Shown here: in pieces, positions 43,377 through 55,525 of the stretch
Position numbering within the stretch: position 1 is the first letter of the stretch
How the letters are laid out: each line of letters begins with the position of its first letter
DNA from: Umbilicaria muhlenbergii
Lineage: Eukaryota > Ascomycota > Lecanoromycetes > Umbilicariales > Umbilicariaceae
Reading direction: 5' to 3'
Length of the DNA: 64,000 nt
NCBI GenBank assembly: GCA_000611775.1
Contig: KK106981.1
Coordinates: 3,099,211 to 3,163,210, forward strand
Made by a program: the position numbers and the translations under genes
The notes under the pieces: generated by a model
Databases searched by the model: none
What the model was told of the DNA's origin: nothing
What the model saw: the letters and a program-made list of their open reading frames with translations, nothing else

Positions 43377-43958
43377 CTACCGCTCCTTCCTCAACTCGCG
43401 AATGACAGTCTAAACCCATCAAATCAGCCTCGATCTTCTCTCCCCCCTCCCCTCTTCCCGCACCCTCATCCCTCCCATATTCTCTTCTCTTCTCTTCCCT
43501 CCCTCCTCGCCCATCCCCCCACCAACCCCAACCGACCCATCCATCAGCCGTCCCCAATCCATCACATTCCCCACCCCAACAGACACCACCAAGCGCACCG
43601 AGACAGAGAGAGGGGGGGGGGGAACTCACAGCCAGCGCCTCAGGACTAACCCCATTCTCGATCAGACTCACACACATGGACAGGGATTTGCGATCGAGGT
43701 TGACGTTCTAGTGACCCGTTCGTTAGCACACGAATCTCTTGAGGTCTCTCCCTTCTCCCTTCCACCCCCCTCTTCTCTTCTACCCCCCTCTCTTCTTCCC
43801 CCCCTCTCTTCTTCCCCCTCTCTCTTCTTCCCCCCTCTCCATTCTGCCACCGTCGCCTTCCACCACCCCTCTCTCTTCCCTTATTCCCTCCCTCTCCCTT
43901 CCTATCACCCCTCCCCCCTTTCTCTCTCATTCCATTCCCTCCCTTCTACCCCCCCTCA
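43240..43958. repeat. Long polypyrimidine/polypurine low-complexity tract
   Basis: The plus strand is overwhelmingly C and T for about 700 bp, with CCCTCTCTTCTTCC-like subrepeats most regular at 43760-43840. It covers MZT1 introns and borders the assembly gap. Confidence 0.9.
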
Positions 43959-44402
43959 NNNNNNNNNNNNNNNNNNNNNNNNNNNNNNNNNNNNNNNNNN
44001 NNNNNNNNNNNNNNNNNNNNNNNNNNNNNNNNNNNNNNNNNNNNNNNNNNNNNNNNNNNNNNNNNNNNNNNNNNNNNNNNNNNNNNNNNNNNNNNNNNNN
44101 NNNNNNNNNNNNNNNNNNNNNNNNNNNNNNNNNNNNNNNNNNNNNNNNNNNNNNNNNNNNNNNNNNNNNNNNNNNNNNNNNNNNNNNNNNNNNNNNNNNN
44201 NNNNNNNNNNNNNNNNNNNNNNNNNNNNNNNNNNNNNNNNNNNNNNNNNNNNACACCCATTCCAACTCACCAAAAGCACCGCAATCTCCTCCAAAACATC
44301 AATGCACTCGCGGGCCGCGACTTTCTTGTCTGCCTGCTGCTGCTGCTGCTGCTGCGGGTGCGGGTGCGTTGGATGGGTTGAGGATTCGTCGTGGCGATCC
44401 AT
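43377..44402 (-). CDS. MZT1: Mitotic-spindle organising protein MZT1 (MOZART1), spanning an assembly gap
   Basis: Three exons, 44402-44271, 43707-43630 and 43409-43377, give 80 residues in frame. The sequence runs polyQ/His-rich leader, then ARECIDVLEEIAVLL, NVNLDRKSLSMCVSLIENG, VSPEALA and TVIRELRKER. This aligns end to end with the MOZART1 core (x-x-D-V-L-x-E-I-S-x-x-L-N-x-G-L-D-x-x-T-L-S-x-C-V-x-L-x-E-x-G-x-N-P-E-A-L-x-x-V-I-x-E-L-R). MZT1 binds the N-termini of gamma-tubulin complex proteins and is needed for microtubule nucleation. The 294-bp run of N lies inside intron 1 (43708-44270) and intron 2 is 220 bp of GA-rich sequence, so an automatic caller would probably miss the gene. No residue of the core is missing, so the gap need not hide an exon. 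Confidence 0.85.
43959..44252. other. Assembly gap (294 N)
   Basis: A run of unknown bases directly following the polypyrimidine tract, inside intron 1 of MZT1. Open frames that cross it are meaningless. Confidence 0.99.
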
Positions 44403-44945
44403 GGGGTGGCGGAGGATGTGGATGTGGAGGCGTGGGAGGGATGGGTGTGGTGTGGTTGGGATGGAATGAGATGGAAATGGGAAGGCGGGGGTTTGCGCGA
44501 GTCAGGTTGGTGGGGTGGATGTTAAGGGGAGGGGAAAATTGAGATGTGTGGGAAGAGAGGGAACGGGGAGATTGTGCCGCAGGTTGGGATGGGAAAATTA
44601 GTGTAAGAAATAGATTTTGACCTGAATGGACGTTTTCAATTTCTCCATCTCGAGGAGGGTCTAGATACAAGAATAGCGAGATCGGTCTTTACGTATACCC
44701 TATCCACCACACCCTATTCACTCCACTCCGTTCCACTCCATCCCACAACATCCTATCCACCCTCTCTCTTCCGCCTCTTCCCCGTCTTACCCCTCCTACC
44801 TCCAGCTATTCCCTCCCTTTCACCCATTACAACCCCCCCTCCCCCTCCATTCCACTACAGCCCCCGACTTTCCAAGCCCCAAAACGCCGCCTAACAAACC
44901 AATCAAAAAGCCACCACCACCGCCCACCCTCTCCGCACGCACAAT
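44403..44945. other. Upstream of MZT1 / downstream of PHO81
   Basis: Starts purine-rich (to about 44560), then pyrimidine-rich with CCACTCC/TATCCACC units at 44697-44770. No gene seen. Confidence 0.5.
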
Positions 44946-47900
44946 CTACATATCAATAGTCTCATTAAACCTCAAAACGCCATTCCCTCGAAGCACACCG
45001 TCGACCCCATCCGGCATGCGATAATTCCTCGCTGCAGCCGACTCGTCCGCATCTTCAGACGTATCCGTTACAAGCACGAGACCGGCAACTTTGACGGACT
45101 CGACGAGGGCGGGGACCATGTTCTATTTAGCGGAGGGGATAATTAGCATAGGCGGATTGTGTAGAGACAGCGATATATGAACATATCTGCGGCCCTGAGC
45201 GGTTACCCAGGCGAGGAGGGATATACCAATAAGGTCGAACAACAAATCAGGCCCATGAAATTATTGCTCTGCGCGATGCGCACCGCTTCCTTGACCGACA
45301 TGGAGCCATGCCCGCTACTTTCGACCACCGCCGCGCTGCGCTTCGTCGTGTCGCGTGTGGATCCTAGGTCGTTGCACAAGAGGACGGGATCTATAACATC
45401 GTCAGCAGTACCTCATAAGAGCTCCGGTTGAACTGCTCACAATTCGGTTGTTTCCAATTCAACGCGGTACAAACATCTGCATTGTAAGAAGTGAAGACAA
45501 TCGAGCGCATAAAGTCAGGATTCCTCTCTCTCGACAGTCTCGCATGATCAAAAACGTCCATGAGGATGGCATCAGCCAAGTTGTTGATATTGAGGGTTGG
45601 GCCAAGGGCAAGTGAGCGTTCGACGCTGGGAGTAGGGTAGAGGACTTGGATGTCGACATGGATACTAGTGGGTAGATATGCGAGGACGTCATGGAGAGAG
45701 ACAAAAGTCGTGGCGAGAATGTTGTGGATCTCTGCGATATCATCTACAGTCTTCTCCGGTAGCGTAACCAGGACCTCTTCGCCTCGACCCGTCTGCGAAC
45801 CAAGAGCAATGAACTGTTCATGGCTGAGTCTGCCGATGGGGAATTCAATGCCGTGGTGATTGATGGTCCATCGAGGGTAGAGAACAGGTACTCCATCACA
45901 AGTCAGCTGCACGAAAAGCTGCACATATTCTCCTGATAGGCTGGAGCCGGTAATGAGTGCATTCGGGTGCGAATCGAATTGGCTTGTAGCCTTCCAATAA
46001 GTGGCAAAGTGAGTGATCTCGAGGGGAATACCATGGAACGGTTTAATGACCTGGAAAGTAAAGCTGATCTGGCCAATGGCCCGTAACCGCGGGTCGAATA
46101 GAGGGAGACAGCAATGACCAGAACTGCTCGATAGGGCGCTAAAGATATTGGGCAATGCAACGCTTTTCGCAATGACCTTGGAACCAAATGTGGGAAAGAT
46201 GTCGAAATCGACGGCAAAGGAATCAAGATTGTCTATTTGGAATGAGATAATTTTGAAATCTTCCTGGATGGGTAACATGATGTTCCTGGGTATGAGATCG
46301 GACAGTTTGGATGATATCGTAAGACGTGCGGCGGGATACTTGCTATCGTGATAGAATACTATAGCTTCCGAGCCTGCTTCCTCGAAGCTGATTTGGATGA
46401 AAGTTTTGTTGTCCAAGAAGTTGTGACCGTAACGTCTCAAAGGAATAATCGGAGGTGGCAACGAGAGATCCGGGATACCATCTGCGTCCACAGTCATGGG
46501 ATCCGGAGCAGTACTTAGTATGGGAGCCATCAACGATGGTGTTGCTGTAATGGATGGTCGTACCAGTCCAAACCCACCACCGGCCGAGCTTAGAAGTTTC
46601 ATACACTCAAGGTGCCCTTCCCACGTTGCATAGTACATTGCTGCAAGCTGCTTCTCGTCGATAATATCAACATCCGCTCCGCTGTCCAGCAGACTCTTCA
46701 TGCAATTCACACGGCCTTCGCTCGCAGCGTAAAACAGTGGCGTCCACTGGTATAACTTGTCCCGTTGATCTAAATCTGCGCCGTATCGTTGTAGAATTTG
46801 CAGAAGCTCTGGTGTTCGCCCTGACCGCGCTACCAGATGCTGAGGATAGAGCCCTTCGGCGTCTGGTAGCATGCTCGCTTTCCGCTCGAGCAGGAGTTCT
46901 GCAATCGCGATTGATCCATGTTGACAAGCGAGGTTCAAGGGTATGTGATCTGCGTCGTTCGTAGGATCTATTCGTGCGCCGTGCAAGATGAGTTGCTGAA
47001 CGCAAGCCAACTGATGGTGAACAATGCCGTGTACAAGGGGTGTGAAATTGTCGTGATCCATGGTATCAATTGTCTCAGGGTCCTTGCCAAGTAGCGTTTG
47101 TATCATTGCCACATGACCGTGCATGCACGCATAGTGTAGTGGAAGCCTGCCATAAACGTCCACTCTAGCCACATTAACGCCTTTGGAAAGCGCAATATCC
47201 AAGATGAGTTCTCTGCCCGATATAGCTGCCTCGTGAAGACAATTTCGCTCATTGATCTCGTCTTCCGCATGTACGTCCACCAGGTTTGTTTCGAGCAGTG
47301 TTTGTAAAGCTTCTTCAGGAGCGTCGGTAATGGCAGCCAGGAAGGTTCTGGTAAAACGACCCCGGGCATCCGCCGACCCTCGCAGCCTACTAATCCAGTC
47401 CTTTAAGACAGCTAGGTTACCAGCATTTGCCGCTTGCAGTATCTGCGAGTCGGTGTCGTTCTCATCCGTTCCCACGGATTGACCGCTCACTGTGTGCTCG
47501 GCCGGCCTGCTTTGATCGTACTGGATCTTCTCTCCTTCCGCCCAAGCACCAAGTTCGAGGAGGCTGGTAGTTGCCTGGTCCGAAAGATCGCTGATGACAT
47601 CACGGTTGAAGCAAGGCTGGACCTCAACGGCACGGGATAGGTAAAGCTCTTTGGTCCGGGACTAGCACTCGAGTCAGCCGGAGCTGTGCGATAAGACGCT
47701 GCACATATCGGACCTTGGAGGTTTTGTCCCACTAGACACTGGTCAGTGTTGACGTCATTTGCAGGGAGAGACTGTTTCCAACGGACTTTCTTCAGGATTT
47801 TTGAGAACGCCGTCGCATTGGTTTCGACGAATTGCTACAAAGCCATCAGTATAGAACACGGTGTGGTGATCCGTCAAAAGGGTGCCCACCAGCAGCTTGT

Positions 47901-48568
47901 TGAGATCATTACCGAACTGCTGGAAACCCTCCTCGAGGGTGATGAAGCTTGCGGAAATCTTCGAGGTCGTTGCGCTTCTTGATTGCATCATCTTCTTCTT
48001 GTCGAGAAGTGTCTTAAGGCGAAGCTTGAGCTGTTGGAGGATGAGCCTGGGCTCCGTAGGCTTTGCGCTTCCGGACTTACCTCCGCCTCTTTCTGGAGAT
48101 AGAAGGCGTTGACTTTCTCGAGTTCTCGTTCCTAGATAACGGATGAGTCTGGTTTCTTCGCACAAGGTGCGCCATGCAGCTGACCAGTCGGAAGAAGAAA
48201 GTTGCTTTGTTGGCCTGCAATGAGGCTTGAGGGTCGAGGACCTCGAGTGGCTGTTGGGATGCATTCTGGGCGAGCAGTGTCGGGGTTGCGCTCAGCTGCT
48301 TGATGAGCTATTTGGATGTCAGTAATTGCTGATCAGATCAAAGTAGTTTTCCTCCGGCACCTTCTTAAGCGCCTTGTAGTTGACAAAGCTTGCCGCATAT
48401 TCTGGAATGTCCAATTGGCGTTTCTGGAGTTGTTTACCAAACTTCCTACAATCCCGCCAATCACGTCAGGCTTCGGTGTATGGATGATGGCATCAGACAG
48501 TATGGAAACATAGGACCAACGGCATGATAGAATGAAGAACATAGGACAGGCGGATAATGAACCTACAT
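44946..48568 (-). CDS. PHO81: PHO81/NUC-2, SPX-ankyrin CDK inhibitor of the phosphate pathway
   Basis: Ten coding exons: 48568-48567 (only AT of the start codon), 48445-48361, 48307-48185, 48131-48081, 48030-47890, 47834-47787, 47731-47714 (18 nt), 47661-45441, 45390-45227 and 45122-44946, closing in frame at 1009 residues. The N-terminus KFGKQLQKRQLDIPEYA, LQANKATFFFRLERELEKVNAFY and WDKTSK is an SPX domain, which senses inositol pyrophosphates. About six ankyrin repeats follow (LHEAA, LPLHYACMHGH, PLNLACQHG, TPLFYAASEG). The C-terminal third is the degenerate GDPD-like domain of this family. Pho81/NUC-2 inhibits the Pho80-Pho85 kinase (PREG-PGOV) on phosphate starvation. Introns are 50-121 bp. 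The only uncertain point is the first exon. Confidence 0.92.
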
Positions 48569-49870
48569 ATTCGAGGGTAGTGTTGGAGGACGGAAGCCCC
48601 CGCTGAGCCCTTACGGGACTCTGCAGGGAAGCGAGAATTCGAGAGGGATGGGGGCTTTTGGGGCGAACGACTGGGGGCGGGGGCCCGCAGTAATGGATTT
48701 TGGGGGGGAAGCTGGGGGAGAAGCGCAGCGCCAATGATGACGGATTGACTAGAAGGTCAAGCACATGCCCCAAACGATCACGGTAGAGAGATTGAACAAG
48801 CAGATGCAGGTAAGCAGGGACAGGCACAATGACGTGGAAGTGCCCGTCCAGCAGTGCCTTTGATGGTGAGGAGCTACTGAAGAGTGTCGACTGGTTGGCT
48901 GCAGTCGCCAATTGCCTGCTCCAGGCGGTGGCAGCTGGCCGAGTCCGGGGGGTGACACTATGCAGAACACGTGCGTCCAGGGAGGGATGTGAGGGCGAGA
49001 GTCATGAGAGCGACTGTGGCCAAACCGAACTGCTCTTCCTCTGCCTTCGAGCGGGTGGCAGTCTGTTCATCCTCTGTCCTTTGCACCGTGCAAATGCAGA
49101 GTCGAACGATGGAAGGCCGGCACCAATCAAGCTCTGGATCCGACGCACGTTTCGCCTTTCGCCTCCGTTTCGCGCAAGCATCACTTTTGAATTTGGCTTT
49201 CGGCGGAAGCCAAGCTAATCTGGAGTACATAGTACCACGGCACCTGGTCAGGCATCATCGCCGTCAAAACTTTGTCTGACGGCGCGTCTTACGAGCTCGA
49301 GGCGCTGTCAGGTGCGATATCCCGGATCCCCTATCCCTCAAGAGCTGAGGTAGACCTGTCTACTCCGGCATAGCTCAAGATAGGCAGCCTCGGCAGCTTC
49401 CGTCACGCACTAAGAGAGCACGGTAGCACTCGATCTGCCAGTCAAAGAACTGTATACGGATATATAACGACAGTGCCTCTGCATTGCTTGCGGCTATTCT
49501 ACAAAACACCTCCCAGTTCTGTGCTTCAGTAGACCACGTCTGGCACAAAACCACATATTCACTTTCCCCCCAAACCCCACCCCTGACCCACCGCCCATCC
49601 AGAAAGAAGCGCTCCGAAGAAATAGAAAAAAGCAGACTTTTGCAGCTATGCAGCACCGTCTGGACAATTAGCTCCCCGAGCGGTAAAAGATGCAGCAACT
49701 GATGTTATTAAAGCTTTATTCACATGACCAATGAAATTCGTGACCGATGCAGCAATGGGAACGACCGTGGACATTCCACGTCGAACAAGACATGGAACAG
49801 ATGCTTGACACAGGTAGAAAACATCCACCCAAGGAAAAGGAAACAATATTGCAGGCCCGACCGGCCACAA
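48569..49870. other. PHO81 promoter side and 3' flank of the next gene
   Basis: 1.3 kb without a supported gene. The PHO81 5' leader must lie just above 48568. Purine-rich stretches occur around 48640-48720. Confidence 0.5.
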
Positions 49871-51175
49871 TCAAAAGTTCTGCGCGATCCCTGCATTTCC
49901 CTGCTGCGGGAACACCGACGGGTTCTCGATCCTCGTGTTCCTGCGCGCTTGCACATCTCGAATCACCGGCTGCGCGCCACCGTAGGTGCCGTCCCCGTAA
50001 GGGCCGTGCTGCGGGATACCTTCGTCGTAGTACATCCCGTCGTTATAGTATTGTGCTCCTGGCGCTCCACCGGGCACGGGAAGCTCGCCGGAAGCGTCTG
50101 ATCGGTTTGCGCCTGAGTAGGCTGATGACGCATTCGATGGGCCTCGATGGATATCCCGCGAGTTGCTCATCGCTACAGGCGCAGCGCCCAAAGCTCCGAG
50201 AGTCTCAGACCCGGCGGTGTTGGGCCGACCGGTCGGACTTCCCACCAACGGATCGCCGGATTGGACGTCGGAATTTGGAGCAGTCGCGTTGGTCGGGGAG
50301 CCGGATGAATATCCCCCCGGATTGCTTCCACTGTCGGATCTCGCCATGCCAATCGCACCATTGCCGCTTGACAACGTAGTAGACGGGTTCCGCGCGGTAG
50401 CAGTCACCGGCGTTGCCCCCCAGCCTCGATATCCTGCACCGTCGTTTTCTTTCATTTCTGATGGCTCATCGCCAAAGCTGCCTACCGTACCGACTGCCGG
50501 TAGTGTAGGATCGTTGTTTGGGTTGAATCCGTATTCCTCAACTTCCTTCCTACGCAGCTCCTCGGCGTCTTTCCGCTGTTTCCTCCTTCTCCAAAAGAAC
50601 AACAAGGCAAGGACAATCAGGGCAACAGCCGCGACCGGGACAACCACAGCGACAGCAATTTTGCCGCCAGCTGACAAACCGCCCGTACTCTTCTGGGCAC
50701 TCGAGCCAGTTGTTGTAGCAGATGCCGCACTCGACGTGGTGGTGGAAGAACCTCGTGACGAAGTCGTTGCGGCATTCGTGTCAACTGGGACAATCGCAGC
50801 AGTTGACGTAATGAAGATGGTAGTGGCGGGAAGTACAGCACCGTTGCTCGTGGTTGGCTGCTGCGTGACAACAGAGGTGATGACAGCGGCTGTTTCTGAG
50901 ACTGTCGTCGGCGGTACCGCCGCGGCTACTGTTATGGGAGCAGATGATGTGGCAGGTGGTGGAGCCGAAGAGCTAAAGACTGATGACGAAGTTGATAAGG
51001 TCGAAGATGTGACCGGTTGTAGGGTTGTAGTTGAAGGCGGTATCGAAGTGGACGTGAAGAAGGTTGAGATCTGCGTCACGACGGTGGTCGAAGCAACAGC
51101 TGAGGCTGCCACAGGTTAGCAGAGATTCCTGGGTTTCTAGTAGCTGGCCTCCATACTTGTTGTATTGGTAGCCAT
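49871..51175 (-). CDS. Ser/Thr-rich single-pass membrane protein (Mid2/WSC-sensor-like)
   Basis: Two exons, 51175-51157 and 51105-49871 (intron 51 bp with GCTAAC branch), give 417 residues. Residues 1-150 are Ser/Thr/Ala-rich and probably O-mannosylated; about 156-178 (IAVAVVVPVAAVALIVLALLFF) is a transmembrane helix followed by the stop-transfer sequence WRRRKQRK. The cytosolic tail is Gly/Ser/Pro/Asn-rich with Tyr-Gly patches near the end. This is the layout of fungal wall-stress sensors and of many uncharacterised fungal proteins. No Cys-rich WSC domain and no classical cleaved signal peptide are visible, so orientation (type III) is inferred. The very short first exon decides the start; an in-frame stop precedes exon 2. 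Confidence 0.78.
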
Positions 51176-52875
51176 TGCGATTAAAACCGAGGGGTGAACG
51201 TGGTTAGGAAGACTGCCGGAGGACGTGGCACGATTGTGCAAGTAGCGTTCGCTCTCTGCAGTCGCGAAGTTTAAGGTGAAGTAAGCGGAATGGCGGACTG
51301 GTCCGGACAATTATGTAACGGTTGATGCAGGGCACTGGTCGGGAGACAGCAAGTGAATGTGTCCTGTTGATGGCTGATGGCTGATGGCTGGGATCAGAGG
51401 TCGGTGGTTTTGGATGTTGTCGGTAGTCGTGGTCGCGGTGCGTTTCACAATTGGTCGTGCCAGCGGTTCCGCACCCACCACGTCAGGTGTCAGGGTGTCT
51501 TGGTCGAGAGGTGCAAGCGCGATGGAGTCTAGCAAGGTGCTCTACTATGGCCAGGAGCAGTGCGAGGCAGAGTTTGCATGATAGAAGATGGCGATGAGGA
51601 TGAGGCTAAGGGCGACGTTCACGAGCCGGGGGGGGGTTTGGTGCATTTGGATTGGGATTGGGAAATTGGAGCAGGACAGGGAGCCAAGAGATCACGATTA
51701 TAGCCTGGCGAGCCTGGTCTGACCCGACCCGATTTAGAAAGGACTAAGCTCTACCGAGTTACTGCCTGCTCGCTTGCTCGCTTGGGGCCAGCGGCGTGTG
51801 CTCAGGGTGGCCTGCTCTGTCCCTCAGTGGAGTGGCAGCCAGACGACCTCCTCAGCCTTCTCCAATCCCATCATGCCTCGCATCCGGACTCCGGAAAGAT
51901 GATCCATACGCATCAGCGTCGATACGAGCTGAGGTGGGCGGGCAGTGCATTCCAGCAAGCCAGCATAGTACAATCAGCTGCGAGTATGTCTGTTGGCAAT
52001 CTTTCGAAGCAACAGAAGAAAGATAAAGAACTGGTTCGACGAGTACGTGTGTGAAAGCAAAGAAACGCGGAAGGCTACCTTGTACTCGGATTATGACTTT
52101 CTGCTGCTTGTTTTGTCGATCACTGCTACTAGTTTTGGGTCGGCGCCGGCCACCATCAAAGTAAGTGGTAGTCTCGAACGGAGAAATATGAGGTCGATCC
52201 TCAACAGCAAGTCGATAACGAAAAGGCACCAAGTAACTCAAGCCAAGACTGCACGTGAAAAAGTCCAGTCACCTCTACTACCATCTGCGCTGCTCGAAGC
52301 TTGCATCGCCGCCAAGATATCGGGTATTAGTGAACTGTCACTTGTTCTGATGGTTGCGCCTGGCGCAGACGCCGAGGTCTGGGGAGAGACCATCCACCAC
52401 CACGACGTACCTTATCGAAAACTTCCACTCACGGATTATGGGCACTACAGGTTGCAGGCTTGCTGTATGCAGCATGCAGCTTTGAGCATCCCTCGCGTAA
52501 TCTGTAGATAATCTGCTTCCGTTAATAAGTAGGTCGATCCGGCGCAGAAAGTGACATGTGGGCAATGGCTGCTGGTAAAATGCAACAGCCTTCAACTATC
52601 AAGTATGATATTGCTAAGTCTAGACACAATGGCCAAGACGACCGTCTTCCTTAGCCCTACGATGAATAAAACCACACTTAGAAGCCTCCATTGGGAATGA
52701 TACTCTACCCGAGAAGCTTCAAACCTATCGGCTAAAGCATTACGGGCAATTCACAATGGGCCCGCAGACGCGGAGTGAGACCCTTAGACGAGAACAGATT
52801 GGTAATCGTCGGCCTCTCCGCCATCCACAAGGCCGACTTCGTAAGATTTCCAAGGCTCACGTCTCGAGTGATCCC
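51176..52875. other. Long intergenic region
   Basis: 1.7 kb. Frames of up to 172 codons occur (51993-52511, +) but show no family and no codon regularity. Minor repeats: GATGGCTGATGGCTGATGGCTG at 51369-51390 and CTCGCTTGCTCGCTTG near 51769. No RNA gene seen. Confidence 0.5.
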
Positions 52876-53845
52876 TCATGCGACTGCTCGTAATGGTTCC
52901 GTCACCGTTGGCGCTGACAATGGCATGAGTGGCATGTCCGGCCATGGCTTTTTGATAGCATCCTGCAGCTTGACCAAGCATCCATCTGGGCCGCTTATGC
53001 TGCCTGATTGGTTCGTCAGTATTCGCAAAGTTCCGCGTTAATACATACCAGCAAGTCTTACCATTCAGCACCACAATTCCCTTCTCCTCATCCACCTTCA
53101 TCACCTTGACATTCTGCGTCGTGACCTGTTGCCCACCCATCCTCCCCGCCATCTTCTTCCCCGGGTAAACCCTCGATCCACCACCTTGCGACTGTCCCGC
53201 CGAACCCATCGACCGATGCATCAACGACACACCATGCGAAGCTGGCTGGCCCGTGAAACCCCATCTCTTCATTCCTCCCGCAAAGCCCATACCACGACAG
53301 TTCGCTCTGGCGTCAACGAATTGGCCCTCCTGGAACCACGAGGCTCGGATCATCTCTCCGACACCTAGTAAACCCCTCTCGTCCCTGACCTTAAACTCCA
53401 CAAGGTGTCTCTTCGGGCTCACGCAGTTACCCGCAAAATGCCCCAGCAGCGGCCGAGTGACATTGCTCGGGTGCTTCCATCCGCAGCCGACCTGTACCGC
53501 AAAGTAGCCATTCCGCTTCCGTGTCTTATGCGAAACAACCTGCACTCTGTCCATCTGCAGGACCGTACAAGGCCATCGGCGTCCAGTCTCCGGGTCGTAG
53601 ATTGCTGTCATACCTTTTTTGATCGCCAAAGCACCGGTTCGTAGCGGGGTGGTGAGCGCCTTCCGCTCGAGAGCAGCAGCTGTCGTAGAGGTGAGGAGTG
53701 GGAGGTCTTGGCTCCTGTTGAAACGGTTCGGTCGTGGCGGGTCGATGGCTCTGATGCCGCGTTTGGGTACATGGTTGATTTGCAGCCGAGGAATGAGAAA
53801 GGGAGGTGGAAGCTGCAAGCAGCTTGTTGGGAGCTTCGGAGGCAT
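52876..53845 (-). CDS. MRPL9: Mitochondrial ribosomal protein uL3m
   Basis: Two exons, 53845-53062 and 53003-52876 (intron 58 bp), give 303 residues. A basic, Ser/Pro-rich N-terminus is a likely mitochondrial presequence. The uL3 domain shows ALAIKKGMTAIYDPETG, then KRWGFTGQPASHGVSLMHR and GSAGQSQGGGSRVYPGKKMAGRMGGQ (in pieces), the conserved loop that reaches the peptidyl transferase centre. After the intron the frame gives GPDGCLVKLQDAIKKPWP. It is a large-subunit protein of the mitoribosome. It is divergent from COA1, another mitochondrial gene. Confidence 0.93.
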
Positions 53846-54009
53846 GTTGACTTTGTAATGGTTGTAGAGACACTTCAGAGGTTCACCAAAGCATTAATCC
53901 CTTTCGCTTGGAGTCCAAAAGCGCTCTAGTGTGTCCGACCTCAGCCTTACAGCGCGATCCCGCATCATCAAGTTCTCTGAACGAGTCAAGAATTCAACTC
54001 TATACAATA
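53846..54009. promoter_or_regulatory. Bidirectional promoter MRPL9 / COA1
   Basis: 164 bp between the start codons of two nuclear genes for mitochondrial proteins; co-regulation is plausible but not shown by any motif I can name. Confidence 0.6.
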
Positions 54010-54662
54010 ATGATACGCCGAACAATAAGACCCCTATCTACTCCATACATTGCCCTATTCCGTCGGCATGGGGCCCAACGCAGAAACCTCATCGCAGCCC
54101 CAACCCCCGGCTCCGGGCCCCTCATGAGCCGGCGTGCGGATCGAGAACTACCACCCGTTGTTTCCTCCTCCCGACGCTGGCTTCGGACGCTTCCCATCTT
54201 CCTGACGATTCTCGCCGTCTCCACTCTCGGCATCTTCAATTACCAGAAAGCGTCCTCCTCAATCGTGAACGCAACGTTGTATGCACTCAGGACGAGCCCA
54301 AAGGCGAGAGAGGTGCTTGGAGACGAGATCTATTTCGCGAGCCAGATGCCGTGGATTTGGGGCGAGATGAACCAGTTGCATGGCAGGATTGATATTAGTT
54401 TTGGGGTCAAGGGGACTAGGGGGAGGGGGACGATGAGGTTTAAGAGTGTGAGGAGGACGAGGATGGGCTATGTGAGTCTCCTTCTTTATTCAAGATACTG
54501 ATGATGAGAGGAGTAGTAAACTAACTATGTGGGTGATAGTTCGAAACGCAGGAGTGGAGTTTGACAACGGAGGATGGGCAGGTGATACAGTTGCTGGATG
54601 AAGAGAGATCAGATCCGTTTAAGAACACGGCGCTGCAGGCAGAGAGCGTAGCTCAAGCATAG
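54010..54662 (+). CDS. COA1: Cytochrome c oxidase assembly factor Coa1-like
   Basis: Two exons, 54010-54471 and 54540-54662 (intron 68 bp), give 194 residues. The N-terminus MIRRTIRPLSTPYIALFRRHG is Arg-rich without acids, a mitochondrial presequence. One transmembrane helix (about 61-77, LPIFLTILAVSTLGIFN) is followed by an intermembrane-space domain with LGDEIYFASQMPWIWGEMNQ and LHGRIDISFGVKG, characteristic of the Coa1/Tim21-like fold (DUF1783). After the intron: FETQEWSLTTEDGQVIQLL. Coa1 acts on the inner membrane in early Cox1 assembly. An in-frame ATG 102 bp upstream is less likely as start because it precedes the presequence. Confidence 0.88.
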
Positions 54663-55525
54663 CATAAAAGTCATATCATTGGACATGTTTCTAGTGTTGC
54701 CTTTATATTGCATAGCCATGGCGTCTTGAAGCCTTTGAGGGGTTCTTACAATCGGGTATTTGCACGGGAGGGGTTCACACTCCACACTTCGTGGTATTTT
54801 TCATAGCGGCCTCATCTCGTGCAAGGTTTAGAATCTGAGAAGCAGCCGTATGGAGAAAGTAAGTGGCAGTGTTTAGCTGCGGCCTCTCCCGATACTACAA
54901 CAACGAAGGCGATACATCTAAATCCTTGAAGTGAAGTGTTGCAGGGATTCATGGCTATCTATCATCTCTGCATTAACCGGCCCTCGAAAACTATCTTGGT
55001 TGTTGAAGGGGCCCCCAGCTGAGGACTGCCAGTAATGTCATGTACTCAGTGGTAGAGTACGTACCAGTCAAAAAGTTGCGGGATTCTATTGATAACTCTA
55101 AGCCTTAGTCTCTGCTCTCTGTTAGTTTAATTAAGAATTGGAAGCTCACATTTTATTTTCAATTCGATATTAGTTTCTATGCTATCTGATGAACACGACT
55201 GGAAGTATTTTCCACACTACTTCACACATCTACGACGTTATCAGCAGTATATACTTGATTAGCAATTTATATCCGTCAGAATTAACTGCTGGAAAACACA
55301 ACTATTCACCACCAAAAATGGAGAGACAAGTCGGATGTCGAAGTATGAAGTATTTCACTCGTACACAGGGTTGAATTGGACATCTAGGCCGGCTAGAGCT
55401 GTATATTTCACCGTGGACGGAATTACCCGCATTGATGCACCAAAGGTCAGGCGAGGCGCGTCATTTGGAACTTTAGGTGAACATGCCTGGTAGAGAACCG
55501 TTGATACATTTACCGTAATGCAGTA
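54663..55525. other. Intergenic region
   Basis: About 860 bp, AT-rich between 55080 and 55300; no gene or RNA recognised. Confidence 0.5.

Noticed and set aside
43711-44542. Frames of 250-270 codons across the gap
   Set aside because: They read through unknown bases and polypyrimidine sequence; not evidence of a gene.
50163-51119. 318-codon plus-strand frame rich in Val/Ala
   Set aside because: It is the antisense shadow of the Ser/Thr-rich membrane protein gene; repetitive Ser/Thr codons keep the opposite strand open.
51993-52511. 172-codon plus-strand frame
   Set aside because: No family resemblance, no splice support, and it lies in a long intergenic region.
55020-55080. GTGGTAGAGTAC-like box suggesting a tRNA D-arm
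   Set aside because: No matching T-arm (GGTTCRANTCC) at the right distance and no cloverleaf.
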